Part shown: positions 8,525-17,396 of the stretch, piece by piece
Layout of the letters: every line of letters begins with the position of its first letter
Position numbering within the stretch: the first letter of the stretch is position 1
Assembly (NCBI GenBank): GCA_013298625.1
Contig: JAAFIF010000029.1
Coordinates: forward strand, 1 to 64,000
From: Myxococcales bacterium
GTDB taxonomy: Bacteria; Myxococcota_A; Polyangia; Polyangiales; Ga0077539
Length of the DNA stretch: 64,000 nt
Direction: 5' to 3'
Program-made: the position numbers and the translations under genes
The notes under the pieces: generated by a model
Databases searched by the model: none
Seen by the model: the letters and a program-made list of their open reading frames with translations, nothing else
What the model was told of the DNA's origin: nothing

Positions 8525-9160
8525 ATGAGACCCGCTTCGGCTTCGTCCGCTGCTGCTGCGAAGACCCTCTTGCTGGTGCGCCACGGAGAGAGCGAGCGCA
8601 ACGCCGAGGCCGGCGAGCGCGAGCGCGACAGCGACTCGCCGCTGAGCGCGAGGGGGCGAGGGCAGGCGTCGGGGCTGGCGCGATGGATGACGCAGCAGTT
8701 CGCTTCGCGGGCGATTTCGCTGCGAACAAGCCCCGCGCTTCGGTGCGTCGAGACCGCAGAGATCGTCGCCAATCGACTCGGCTTGTCCCGCGTCATCGAC
8801 GAGGATCTTCGCGAGCCACCCGAGCGCGCGCCGACGCTCGTCGCCGACGCAGACGAAGCGCGCGCGATGCTCGACGCGATCGCGTCCGCCCAGCGGTCGA
8901 CGGCGACCCCCCGCGCCGAGAGCCACGCAGAGCTCGTCGCGCGGCTTCGCGCGGTGCTCGAACGAGCGCTCGCAGAGGAGGCTCCCGTGGTCGTGCTCGT
9001 CTCGCACTTCGTGACGCTCAACGTCCTGCTCAGGGTGCTCGTCGAGCCCGCGTCGCCGAGGGCAGGGCTGTGGGTGCGCCTCGACAACGCGAGCGTGACG
9101 AGGGTCGAGATCGACGCGTCGGGCGGCGTGATGCTCGGCTACGTCAATCGCGTCGAGTGA
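8525..9160 (+). CDS. Histidine phosphatase superfamily protein
   Basis: A 211-residue protein with the phosphoglycerate-mutase-like RHG signature LLLVRHGESERNAE (His20 phosphoacceptor). Further motifs are LSARGRGQASGLARWM, the RTSPALRCVETAEIV segment and VVVLVSHFVTLNVLLRV, whose His is the second catalytic histidine. This family removes phosphate from sugars, proteins or small molecules through a phosphohistidine. Length and order of motifs match SixA/CobC-like members, but nothing around it gives the substrate. The ATG at 8525 starts right before the domain; upstream codons run into the inverted repeat. Confidence 0.85.
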   Translation: MRPASASSAAAAKTLLLVRHGESERNAEAGERERDSDSPLSARGRGQASGLARWMTQQFASRAISLRTSPALRCVETAEIVANRLGLSRVIDEDLREPPERAPTLVADADEARAMLDAIASAQRSTATPRAESHAELVARLRAVLERALAEEAPVVVLVSHFVTLNVLLRVLVEPASPRAGLWVRLDNASVTRVEIDASGGVMLGYVNRVE

Positions 9161-9183
9161 GCGATCAACGGTCGCCGCGCACG

Positions 9184-10290
9184 TCACGAGCTGGTCGCAG
9201 CGGATGCAGTCTTCGCCTTGCGGACTCGACGCCAGACGACCCACAGGACGAAGCCCACCATCGCCACCCAATCGAGCGGAATCGGGATCTCGTCGATCTT
9301 CGTGCGCACGATCGCCGGAGGAATCACCGGCGATCGATCGGGCGCCGACGAGAAGTACACTTCGTCCGTCCCGGGTCGCGGCGACGAGCGATCGTCGAAG
9401 GTGGTGAGCCATGTTCCTGCGGGGATCGCGCCGCCGAGCATGTTCGCGAGTCGCGCGCCGAGGTTCGCTGGGGCGTTGGCGTACTGCACTTGTCCTGGCC
9501 AGATTCCGCGATCGCCGAGGGTCCCCTGCATGCGTTCGGTCGAGAGCACGTGCACGCGAAGGGTGCGCCCGTTGCCCGCGCCCGCGCGCTGATCCTCGGG
9601 CTCGCGGTACGGATAAAACGGGCGTTCGGCGGCGAACGTCATGCGCACCGGCGAGGTCACCGGCGGCCCGGGTCGGTTCGCGTCGGGCCTGGCGACGCGA
9701 AACGCGGTGATCTTCCACCGCTGGGCGACGTACGTCGCGAGCCATCGCTGCAGCGTGGGCGAGTTGGCGTACCCGCGCGTCGTGAGCCACTGCGCGAGCG
9801 CGTCCGCGTTGTCCGCCTCGAGCACGACCGCGTCGTAGCCCGCGACGGTCTGCTCGGCGAGCACGCGAACTGGATCGACCGCGGCCGCCGTCCGCGGCAC
9901 AGCCCCGTCGCTTCCGCGGCTCGACTTCGCCATCAGAAGCATGCACGAAACGCCAGGGATCAGCCTCGTGCGAGACTCGTAGCGCACCTCCGGCTTGATC
10001 ACGTCATCGAGCGTCGAGAAGAGCTCTTGCGACGCCGCGGCGAGCGTCGGCACCGTGGGGGTCGGAACCAGAAACCCGAAGTCCGACGCGGTCGTGTCGA
10101 ACCGCGCGCGACGAACGAAGTGCTCGATGCGCCGCGCAGAATCCCAATAGATCACCGCGGACTCGTCAGCGATGTGCACCACCTCGCCCTCCCGCGGGGC
10201 CGGCGCGCACGCCTGCGCTCGCGAGGGTTCGAGAGTCCATGGAGCCGCTGCGATCGCCGCAGCGATCAACCACCACTTCGCCGAACGCAC
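9184..10290 (-). CDS. DUF2330-type exported membrane-anchored protein
   Basis: A 368-residue protein with an N-terminal signal peptide (MRSAKWWLIAAAIAAAPWT) and one hydrophobic C-terminal anchor (IPLDWVAMVGFVLWVVWRR) followed by basic residues. Between them lies a domain like DUF2330: a conserved ESAVIYWD, DFGFLVPTPTVPTLAAAS and a long beta-rich middle. DUF2330 proteins have no known activity. It would be held in a membrane with the bulk outside the cytoplasm. It follows the secreted-protein gene at 10377-11477 on the same strand (86 bp apart) and is convergent with the phosphatase gene (23 bp gap). Confidence 0.75.
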   Translation of the reverse strand: MRSAKWWLIAAAIAAAPWTLEPSRAQACAPAPREGEVVHIADESAVIYWDSARRIEHFVRRARFDTTASDFGFLVPTPTVPTLAAASQELFSTLDDVIKPEVRYESRTRLIPGVSCMLLMAKSSRGSDGAVPRTAAAVDPVRVLAEQTVAGYDAVVLEADNADALAQWLTTRGYANSPTLQRWLATYVAQRWKITAFRVARPDANRPGPPVTSPVRMTFAAERPFYPYREPEDQRAGAGNGRTLRVHVLSTERMQGTLGDRGIWPGQVQYANAPANLGARLANMLGGAIPAGTWLTTFDDRSSPRPGTDEVYFSSAPDRSPVIPPAIVRTKIDEIPIPLDWVAMVGFVLWVVWRRVRKAKTASAATSS

Positions 10291-10376
10291 GCGCGGACTC
10301 TACGACAACTCGGCCTTCCGCTGATGCCCAGCGCGCTGCGCTTCTCGGGACACTTCTTCGCAGCGTGGCGGAGGCG

Positions 10377-11477
10377 TCACGGACAACGATCGACCCAGCG
10401 CGCCGAGGTCGGCGCCACCCATGCGCCCGAATGGCGAGACACCACTGGAGCGAGCGCGAGCCTCACGTGTTCGGAGGGCGCTTGCTGCACCGCCCGCGCG
10501 CACAACGGCGCGACGGTCCTCGCCCACTCGATCCCCGCTTCGCTCGACACAGCGGTCCCCGCGGCGAGCGCAGCGAATCCCGAGCGCGCGCCCGCTGGGA
10601 GGACTTCGCCGATACGGCCGATCGTGCCGATCCTGGTCGAGTACGACGGAGGAACCTCCTGCGACCACCGCACGTCCGCGCGACGCACCCACCCGTGCAC
10701 GACGAGGTCTTCGCGCTCGAGCGAGCCTCGCGAGAAGACTCGCACCCACTCACGGTTTCCGCTGTCATCCGCGAAGGACACGTCCCTCGTCGCCTCGATC
10801 GTCACCCCAGCGCTTCGCACGTCGGGCCTCGCGCGAAGAACCAACGACCTTCGCTGCGGGTGATAGCCGCACACCGAACCATCACCGACTGGTTGGCACC
10901 GTCCTCGAATCGCCGTGCAGACCCCGACTCCGGGAAGACCGCTCGTGCAGCGCCATTCTTCGCGCGCTGTTGCGTCGGTGCGCCAGCGTCGATCGACGGC
11001 CAACGCCGGTCGCGGCGCCGCAGGTCGCGGGTCGCGTGCGCGGGACGTGTCGAGCAACGAGCACGCAACACGGATCGAACGAACAACGAGCCCGTTGTCG
11101 CCGCGCAACGTGGCGATCACCGCGTCTCGTTCGCCACGCTCGACCTCGACCCTCACGCCGATCGCGACGCCCACGAGCGCGCTCAACAAGACCCCCTCGC
11201 GTAGGTACAGCGCGACCTCACTCGGCGCCGCCACGCCGCGAAACGCAAGCGGCGAGCGCCCCTCGACCACGGCGCGCTCTCCCACGAAGGTCGTGACCAT
11301 CGATTGCTCGAGATCGAGCGGGCCCACCGAGCCCACACGAAGCCCTCGCACCGACGTGACGCCCGCTACCGCGCACTGCGCAGAGGCAACGGGCGTCACG
11401 AGCGAAGAGACGATTCCCAGCGCCGCCGAAAACACGCTCGACTGGAGAGATAGCCTGGCCATGGAGCGCTCGGACAC
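10377..11477 (-). CDS. Hypothetical exported protein, 366 residues
   Basis: Starts with GTG (or ATG five codons on) and a signal peptide MARLSLQSSVFSAALGIVSS ending near VASAQC. The rest is beta-rich, with VTSVRGLRVGSVGPLDLEQS near the start, a Cys cluster (CTSGLPGVGVCTAIRGRC) and a C-terminal region with ATRDVSFADD and LVVHGWVRRADV. The GWV/VHGWV pattern is loosely reminiscent of SH3-like surface domains, but I do not claim a family. Probably secreted or periplasmic. It may form an operon with the downstream DUF2330 gene. Confidence 0.65.
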   Translation of the reverse strand: MSERSMARLSLQSSVFSAALGIVSSLVTPVASAQCAVAGVTSVRGLRVGSVGPLDLEQSMVTTFVGERAVVEGRSPLAFRGVAAPSEVALYLREGVLLSALVGVAIGVRVEVERGERDAVIATLRGDNGLVVRSIRVACSLLDTSRARDPRPAAPRPALAVDRRWRTDATAREEWRCTSGLPGVGVCTAIRGRCQPVGDGSVCGYHPQRRSLVLRARPDVRSAGVTIEATRDVSFADDSGNREWVRVFSRGSLEREDLVVHGWVRRADVRWSQEVPPSYSTRIGTIGRIGEVLPAGARSGFAALAAGTAVSSEAGIEWARTVAPLCARAVQQAPSEHVRLALAPVVSRHSGAWVAPTSARWVDRCP

Positions 11478-11693
11478 CGCGCGGCGCCGAACGTTTCGCA
11501 GCGGACGCAGCGAACTCGCCGTAGCGCTTCGCTCAGCACACGATTCAGCGCGCGACGAACGATAGATTGGACAAACCCCTTCGCGGCGAGCGGACGCGCG
11601 ATGCTGGTCGCCTTCGTGACGCCTCTCACAGCGCTCTTACCGCGATGCTCACCGCGAAAGATCTTCGACGTCGCCACACGTTGGACGAGCGCC

Positions 11694-12788
11694 ATGAGAG
11701 CGCTGATCACCGTCGTGTGCATTTCTGTCGTCGGCTGCGTCCGACCGTTGCCTGCCTCTGTTTCACCAACGCCGTCGTCGCTGGCATGGTCTGCGCGTGA
11801 TGCGGGTGCGCGCGACGCCGCGATCGGCGCAACGCCGGACGGATCCATCGCGGAGCCGCTGCAGGCGGCGGTCACCGCGATCTTTGCGCAGGCGACCTGG
11901 GAGTGGATTCAGCGCGGCGCGCGCCGCTGCGAGCGAACGCTGACGTTGGTGCGACTGGCGCCCGTGCAGCGCGTCGAGAACACACGCGACCTGTGGCACA
12001 CAACCGTGCTCGTACGCGACGAGCGGAGCGGGGCAGAGCACTCGTTTTGGCTTCGCGGACAAGCGCCGAGCGCCCCAACAACGGATTGGAGGCTGTTCTT
12101 CGGCGACTCGGACATCGCGAGCGTGTTCAAGCTGTATGCCGCGAGCGAATGGCTCGACGCACATCCTGACGTCTTCGCTGTGACTCGACAGCGGCCTGAT
12201 GGCCGCGAAGGGGTGATCTGGTCGCTGGCGACGACGCAAGGCACGACCGTGTGCGTGTCGATGAGCCACGCGCACGGGCCAACGCTCGAAGGCTGTTGGT
12301 CCGAACGAGGACCGCTGATGCGAGTGCCTGCGTTCGCGTTCGAGTTTCGATCGGAGCCGCGATGGGCGATCGTCGGCAGCTACACGCTCGCCGAGGGCCT
12401 GGGAGTCGTACGGGTGTCGATCGACGAGCAGGGCGCGGTGCGACGCAGCGAGCAAAGCGGCAGGCGTGCGGTGTTTGGGCCGCTGCGCGCAGTGCCTGCT
12501 GCGACGCCTCCCTCGCTCGGACCATTCGCGTCCATCGAAGCGGTGCTCGGGTACAGCGGAAGCTCGCTCTACCTCAACCTTCGCAGCGAAAACGAAAACC
12601 TCTACCGACGGTGTGTTCGCGCCGACCGCTGGCGCTGTGGCGCCGTGAGCACGGACCCCAACGGGGACGATACGGACGCAGAGACGAAGGTGCCGCTGCG
12701 CGCGTCGCGACGCGAGCTGCTTCGGTTGTCTCGGGCAGAAGCTGCGCTGGACCGCGAACCGCGGATCGCCGACCCTGCGCAATGGTGA
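11694..12788 (+). CDS. Hypothetical lipoprotein, 364 residues
   Basis: Begins MRALITVVCISVVGCVRP, a lipoprotein signal with lipobox VVGC, which fixes this ATG rather than the longer upstream frame. The mature part is a single globular region with two Cys pairs and no recognised domain. Features include WLRGQAPSAPTTDWRLFFGD, VFAVTRQRPDGREGVIWSL and LGYSGSSLYLNLRSENENLY. The next lipoprotein gene follows after 10 bp, so they are likely one transcript. Confidence 0.7.
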   Translation: MRALITVVCISVVGCVRPLPASVSPTPSSLAWSARDAGARDAAIGATPDGSIAEPLQAAVTAIFAQATWEWIQRGARRCERTLTLVRLAPVQRVENTRDLWHTTVLVRDERSGAEHSFWLRGQAPSAPTTDWRLFFGDSDIASVFKLYAASEWLDAHPDVFAVTRQRPDGREGVIWSLATTQGTTVCVSMSHAHGPTLEGCWSERGPLMRVPAFAFEFRSEPRWAIVGSYTLAEGLGVVRVSIDEQGAVRRSEQSGRRAVFGPLRAVPAATPPSLGPFASIEAVLGYSGSSLYLNLRSENENLYRRCVRADRWRCGAVSTDPNGDDTDAETKVPLRASRRELLRLSRAEAALDREPRIADPAQW

Positions 12789-12798
12789 GAGTTCACAC

Positions 12799-14181
12799 AT
12801 GACACAGAGATCCGTACGCAACGGTGCGGCATGCGTGGTCGCGTTCACCGTGGCCGTGGTGGCCTGCGCGAAGACGAGCGCGCCCGCTTCGACGCGCACG
12901 CTCGAGCGCGCGGTCGCAGCGTCGAGCACGAGGGGACAGGGCGAGCCGGTCGCAGCGTCGCGCGAGTGCATCGCAGGGCCGGCGAAGGTCGCCGACGGCG
13001 GGTTGATCGATGCTTCGACGATGGACGCGACCGTCGCGCGCGGCACGGCGCCGCTGTCGAGCCCTTCGGGAGCGCCGTTGATTCAGCGGTTGAGGCTCGC
13101 GGTCACGACGTCGTCGGGTGAGGGCAACGTGACGGGGCCCGAGCGCATGCTCGACAACAACCCGCGCACCGCGTGGAACTCCCGCACCGGAGACCTGGTC
13201 GGCGCGTGGTTCGAGTTTGCCGTCCCTGTCGGCGCGTCGGTGCGATCGTTTGGAATCATCGGCGGCTTCGCGAATCGCGCTCCGCGACAAGACTTGTTCT
13301 TGCTGAACCACCGAATCGAGCGGCTTCTCGTGACGCGCGGCGCAGAGCAACTCGGTGAGTACGCGCTCGACGCTGCCTCGCCTGCGATGCAGTACTTCTC
13401 GCTTCGCGGCGGGCCCGGCGTCTACCGCTTCACCGTCACCGCCGTGCGCGCCGGAACGCGCGCCGCATGGCGAGAGGTCTGCGTGAGCGACTTCGAGCTC
13501 TTCGGCGAAGCGCTGCCCGTCGCAGCAGACTCCGGCGTCGACGCGGCACCCGACGGGGATGCTGCATCGATCGCGCGCACCGGCTCGGTGGCCGAGGAGC
13601 CCACAGCGCCCGCCGCGCTCGTCGTGCAGCCAACGACCACGTCGATGCAGGCGTACTGCGCACGGTGGCGCAACGACGCGCGACGAGCCTGCGCCGCTGC
13701 GGCCAACGTCGCTGCGGACGACACCACCATGGGCTGCGTGTGCCGGCAGCATCGAGAAGGACGAACCTCGCTGCAGCGCCCCGCGGGAGCGTTTCTCGGC
13801 GCGCTGGTCGTCGCGCGAACGATCCCGTCGTACTCGGAGCCGCAGACGAGCTGCGATCTGCTCGTGACGACATCGGCGGGGCGATTTCCGTTTCGTTTGA
13901 CCAACGCGTGCGCGCCGACCGTGGTGCTCGGCGGCGAGCTCAACGCCGGACGGCCAGCGTCGTTTGTGCGCATGCAGGCGAACGCGGGCGACGCGGGCCC
14001 GCAAGAGCTGACCGTCGAGTGGACCGAGTCTGTGTTTCGCTCGGGGCGCTCGGACTACTGGTGCCGCAGCCGCTGGGTCGCGCGGTGCACGGTGGACGCG
14101 AACAACGTTCCGGCGTGCGCTTCGCAGCGCGCAGAGCGAGAGCGCTGCTCGCGCGTGAGCGAGCGCTTCGAAACCGGGTGA
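12799..14181 (+). CDS. Lipoprotein with a discoidin-like (F5/8 type C) domain
   Basis: A 460-residue protein with signal and lipobox VVAC (Cys23) and an Ala/Ser linker. A domain at about residues 105-240 carries the marks of discoidin/NAD-glycohydrolase-like carbohydrate-binding folds: MLDNNPRTAWNSRTGDLVGA, WFEFAVP, VRSFGIIGGF and a closing CVSDFELFGE. After an Asp/Ala linker, a Cys-rich C-terminal region (about 290-460) has paired cysteines suggesting disulphides. Likely role: surface binding of a glycan or ligand. It lies 10 bp after another lipoprotein gene. Confidence 0.75.
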   Translation: MTQRSVRNGAACVVAFTVAVVACAKTSAPASTRTLERAVAASSTRGQGEPVAASRECIAGPAKVADGGLIDASTMDATVARGTAPLSSPSGAPLIQRLRLAVTTSSGEGNVTGPERMLDNNPRTAWNSRTGDLVGAWFEFAVPVGASVRSFGIIGGFANRAPRQDLFLLNHRIERLLVTRGAEQLGEYALDAASPAMQYFSLRGGPGVYRFTVTAVRAGTRAAWREVCVSDFELFGEALPVAADSGVDAAPDGDAASIARTGSVAEEPTAPAALVVQPTTTSMQAYCARWRNDARRACAAAANVAADDTTMGCVCRQHREGRTSLQRPAGAFLGALVVARTIPSYSEPQTSCDLLVTTSAGRFPFRLTNACAPTVVLGGELNAGRPASFVRMQANAGDAGPQELTVEWTESVFRSGRSDYWCRSRWVARCTVDANNVPACASQRAERERCSRVSERFETG

Positions 14182-14274
14182 GCGCGCCGAGCCGACTGCC
14201 CCGCCACGGGTGAGCTCTCTTCTTGGGGGCGCCGAGCGTGCCACGCGGCCCGCCGCGCTCGACGGGCGCTCGCG

Positions 14275-14303
14275 AGTTCGTGAACTATTGAACACCGTCC
14301 CCG
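14275..14303 (+). repeat. 29-bp dispersed element, copy B
   Basis: Reads AGTTCGTGAACTATTGAA then CACCGTCCCCG. It ends 37 bp before the ATG of the M48-TerB gene and points towards it. It is identical to the part of copy E that they share except for one base. Confidence 0.85.
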
Positions 14304-14340
14304 TGTCCGAGGCGGTTACCGATGTACCATCATCGGCGCG

Positions 14341-15954
14341 ATGGCGAACGCAGTGCAGGCTTCGTGGCACGGGCACTTCAAGTACGAGTATCCGCGGGAC
14401 CCGATCGACTACCCGACGAGCGCGGTGCTCAACTTCGCGGCGGGGCGGATCCAAGGGCACGGGCAGGACGAAGACGGCTCGTTCGTGATCGAAGGCGTGT
14501 ACGACACGACGACGGGCCGCGCCTCGTGGCGCAAGGTGTACATGCACCAGAAGGGCAACACCGTTGTCGCCTTCGCCGGCCTGTGGAACCAAACGGCCAA
14601 CCACATCGAGGGCAAGTGGCGCGTGGTCAACGACCTCGCGTACGGGACGTTTATCCTGCGCCCGGGTGATGGAGGGGCCGCGGCTGCGTCGATGGCCGCC
14701 AAGACCCGCGCGGCGATGGGGCCGGTCTCGAGCACGATCGACCGCGATCTGCTGGTGTTCGAAGGCGAGCGCGAGATGATCGCGCTGCTCGACCAAGACC
14801 CGCTCTTCGTCGAGGCGCGCACCAACGCTGCGCGCGCGGCGGCGTCGAGCTCGCGCGAGCGACGGTCGCTGCTGCTCTCGGGGCTGCGCCTGACGCCGCG
14901 GCTGCACCCGATGGTCTTCAACGTCGTGGACGAGTGCGTGCGGCGGCTGGGGGTGAGCGACCCGGTCGAGAGCTACTGCTTTCCTGACGCGATGATGCAG
15001 GCGTTCGTCGTGCGCGAGGGCAACGGAAAGGTGCTGCTCGGCTTCTCGTCGGGCCTGCTCGAGCGGCTCGAAGAGCAAGAGCTCACGTTTGTCGTCGGCC
15101 ACGAGCTCGGCCACGCGATTTATGGCCACCTCGCGTTGTCCGCAGAGTCGCTGCGCAAAGACGAGCGGGTCAACCCGACCACGGTCCTGCGGCTGTTCGC
15201 GTACAAGCGCTACGCAGAGATCACCGCGGACCGCGTGGGGCTCTTGTGCTGCGACGACCTCGGGACCGCGGTGCGGGCGCTCTTCAAGGTCACCAGCGGG
15301 CTGTCCAACGCGCGCACCGTGCGCGACGCGAGCGAGTTCAGCGCGCAGTACCACGACCTGAAGGCGACGACGTCGAAGAGCGAGGCGGGAGACTGGCTGT
15401 CGACGCACCCGTACAGCCCCTTGCGGCTCGAGGCGCTGACGCTCTTCGCGCGGTCGCAGACGTTTCACACGATGCAGGGGCGCACGGGCGGAGACCTCAC
15501 TGAAGAGCAGCTCGAGCGCGAGGTGGGGACCATCCTCGGGATGATGAACCCGACGACGATGCTCTCGGGCCCGTCGCAGCGCGAGGCGATGCTCTTCTTC
15601 GCGATGGCGGCGCTCGAAGTGGCGATGGCCGACGGCGTCATGGACGCGAGAGAGCACCAGCTCTTGCTGGGAATTCGCTCGCGGATTCAAAACGAGCAGG
15701 ACGCCATGTGGATCGCGTCCATGACCCCCGAAGAGCGGCAGGTCCACATGGCCGACCTCTCGGACAAGCTCATTCACACGATGTCTCGCGTGCAGTGCGC
15801 GCGCATGATCGAAGACCTCTGCGCGATCGCCGCCGCCGACGGAACGATCGACAAGAGCGAGGTTCGCTCGCTCGCCGGCGCCGCCATGCTGCTCGACGTC
15901 GACCCGCGCGTCGTCGCCGAGGCGCTCGAGCGCGCGGGCAAGGGCCTGGACTGA
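14341..15954 (+). CDS. M48-type zinc peptidase fused to a TerB-like domain
   Basis: 537 residues with no signal peptide. Residues 1-110 form a beta-rich N-terminal domain (AGRIQGHGQDEDGSFVIEGV, GLWNQTANHIEGKWRV) resembling small substrate-sensing barrels. Residues about 190-380 are an M48-like peptidase: VVGHELGHAIYGH (His254, Glu255, His258) and the third ligand Glu293 in YAEITADRVGLL. Residues about 420-530 are helical and TerB-like (EVAMADGVMDAREHQLL ... CAIAAADGTIDKSEVR). The typical M48 membrane anchors are absent, so it is probably cytoplasmic. The TerB-like part suggests a stress or metal-linked role. A 29-bp element sits in its promoter region. Confidence 0.8.
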   Translation: MANAVQASWHGHFKYEYPRDPIDYPTSAVLNFAAGRIQGHGQDEDGSFVIEGVYDTTTGRASWRKVYMHQKGNTVVAFAGLWNQTANHIEGKWRVVNDLAYGTFILRPGDGGAAAASMAAKTRAAMGPVSSTIDRDLLVFEGEREMIALLDQDPLFVEARTNAARAAASSSRERRSLLLSGLRLTPRLHPMVFNVVDECVRRLGVSDPVESYCFPDAMMQAFVVREGNGKVLLGFSSGLLERLEEQELTFVVGHELGHAIYGHLALSAESLRKDERVNPTTVLRLFAYKRYAEITADRVGLLCCDDLGTAVRALFKVTSGLSNARTVRDASEFSAQYHDLKATTSKSEAGDWLSTHPYSPLRLEALTLFARSQTFHTMQGRTGGDLTEEQLEREVGTILGMMNPTTMLSGPSQREAMLFFAMAALEVAMADGVMDAREHQLLLGIRSRIQNEQDAMWIASMTPEERQVHMADLSDKLIHTMSRVQCARMIEDLCAIAAADGTIDKSEVRSLAGAAMLLDVDPRVVAEALERAGKGLD

Positions 15955-16006
15955 GCCGCTCGTTTGCGCTGCGACCTCGGCGGTCGTCTGTGCGACACTG
16001 GCTGCC

Positions 16007-16783
16007 ATGGGAGCCAGTCGTTTCGCTCGTTGTTTGATTGTGTGTGCGCTCTCGAGCGGGGCCGTCGTGGCGTCGAACCCGTGCTTGGGGCAGAGCGCGC
16101 CGGACCCTCCGAGCGCAGAGCCCGCGAGCGCGGGCGCAGGGAGCGAGAGCGGACAGTGGCCTGCGGGGTACGTGCTGCCCGCGCTGGCGCCGGTGCGACC
16201 CTCGAGGCCGCCGATGTTGTTGGCGCCGGTGAGGGTTCCGCGCTCGTGGGCGACGGACGCAGAGGACAGCGACGCAGCGTCGCGGCGCACGACGGTCGCG
16301 CAGGGCGAGTGGTACGGGTGGCAGACGCTGCTCGTCGACGGCTCGTCGCTCTTCGTTGGCGTGGGCGGTCTGATCCTCGGCGTCTCGCTCGGCTCTCCCG
16401 CGTTCGGGATCACCGCAGCGTCCCTGGGCGGCGTCTCGATGTTCTTTGGCGCGCCCATCGTGCACTGGGTCCGCGGTCAGAACATGCGCGGGCTGGTGAG
16501 CTTGTTCGGCTATCGCCTGGGGCTCTCGGCGTTGGGCTACGCGGTCGGCGGCGGAGCGCTGTTTCCGGTGCTGGGCCTCTACGCGCTCGCGATCACGGGT
16601 CCGGCGCTCGCGGGCATCGGGCTCATCACGGGGATTATCTTGGACGCTGTGTTCGCGCGAGAGCTGCCTCGCGCGAGCGACGGTGACGACGCGACGAGCC
16701 GCAGTCGCGCGAGCGTGCGGCCGATGGTCGTTCCGCTGCCGGTCGGAGGGCAGCTCGGGCTCGGCGTCGTGGGGATGTTCTGA
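16007..16783 (+). CDS. Hypothetical exported/membrane protein, 258 residues
   Basis: The N-terminal hydrophobic segment (residues 5-28) looks like a signal peptide. It is followed by a Pro/Ala/Ser-rich stretch, then four Gly-rich hydrophobic segments at about 110-215 (LFVGVGGLILGVSLG, AFGITAASLGGVSMFFG, ALGYAVGGGALFPVLG, LALAITGPALAGIGLI-like). A short tail ends in VVPLPVGGQLGLGVVGMF. This glycine-zipper-like pattern is common in small envelope proteins. No family recognised. Confidence 0.65.
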   Translation: MGASRFARCLIVCALSSGAVVASNPCLGQSAPDPPSAEPASAGAGSESGQWPAGYVLPALAPVRPSRPPMLLAPVRVPRSWATDAEDSDAASRRTTVAQGEWYGWQTLLVDGSSLFVGVGGLILGVSLGSPAFGITAASLGGVSMFFGAPIVHWVRGQNMRGLVSLFGYRLGLSALGYAVGGGALFPVLGLYALAITGPALAGIGLITGIILDAVFARELPRASDGDDATSRSRASVRPMVVPLPVGGQLGLGVVGMF

Positions 16784-16844
16784 GCGCGGCTCACGAGGCA
16801 TCGGCCTCGCGTTGCGGGTTAGGATTCGCGCGGAGGTTCTCGCG

Positions 16845-17378
16845 ATGTTTGGATCGAGCAAGAAGCGCATCGCCGCGCTGCGCGAGCAGGTCGAGTACGG
16901 TCGGGAGCTGGCGGTGACGACGCGCGCGATGCCGGCGGCTGTGCTTCGAGACGCTGCCGATTCGCTGACCGAAGCGCTCACGGCCGTCAGCGAAAACGAC
17001 ACGAATCTCGTGTACGTAGACTCCGACGTCGAGGCGCTCGTCCTCGAAGCGCAAGCGCAGGTCGATGTGTTGAAGGCGCGCGCCAAAGAGCGAGCGCGCG
17101 ACGAGAGGCGCCGCGAGGACGCCACGGTCGCGCCGGCGATCATCGAGCGGCTGCGGCTGAAGCGCTGTCCCGTGTGCAGCGGGGGGACGTTCTTCGTGCG
17201 CGAGCGCGTGCGGTTCGAGACGTCGAACGACAGGGTCGAGCTCTCGCTGGTCGTGTGCGCGGCGTGCGGGGACGTTCGGATGTGCGTCGCGAGCGCCGAG
17301 GCGCTGCAGGAGATCGAGGAGGACCGACAGTACAAGCGCGTCGAGCTGCCGGGCGGGGCGGGGCCGTTTCGCGGGTGA
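16845..17378 (+). CDS. Hypothetical zinc-ribbon protein, 177 residues
   Basis: The ATG is preceded by GGAGG nine bases upstream, so I use it rather than the longer open frame. Residues 1-100 are helical and probably coiled coil. Residues 105-150 hold two CxxC knuckles: CPVC (108-111) and CAAC (138-141), a typical structural zinc site. The fold may act in protein or nucleic-acid binding; no specific role can be given. The gene is nearly end-to-end with a convergent lipoprotein gene (18 bp). Confidence 0.7.
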   Translation: MFGSSKKRIAALREQVEYGRELAVTTRAMPAAVLRDAADSLTEALTAVSENDTNLVYVDSDVEALVLEAQAQVDVLKARAKERARDERRREDATVAPAIIERLRLKRCPVCSGGTFFVRERVRFETSNDRVELSLVVCAACGDVRMCVASAEALQEIEEDRQYKRVELPGGAGPFRG

Positions 17379-17396
17379 GCGACGCGCGGACGACGG

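Noticed and set aside
12793-16458. A 1221-residue minus-strand open frame
   Set aside because: It covers two well-supported plus-strand genes (discoidin-like lipoprotein, M48-TerB), has Arg/His/Ala shadow composition and no domain.
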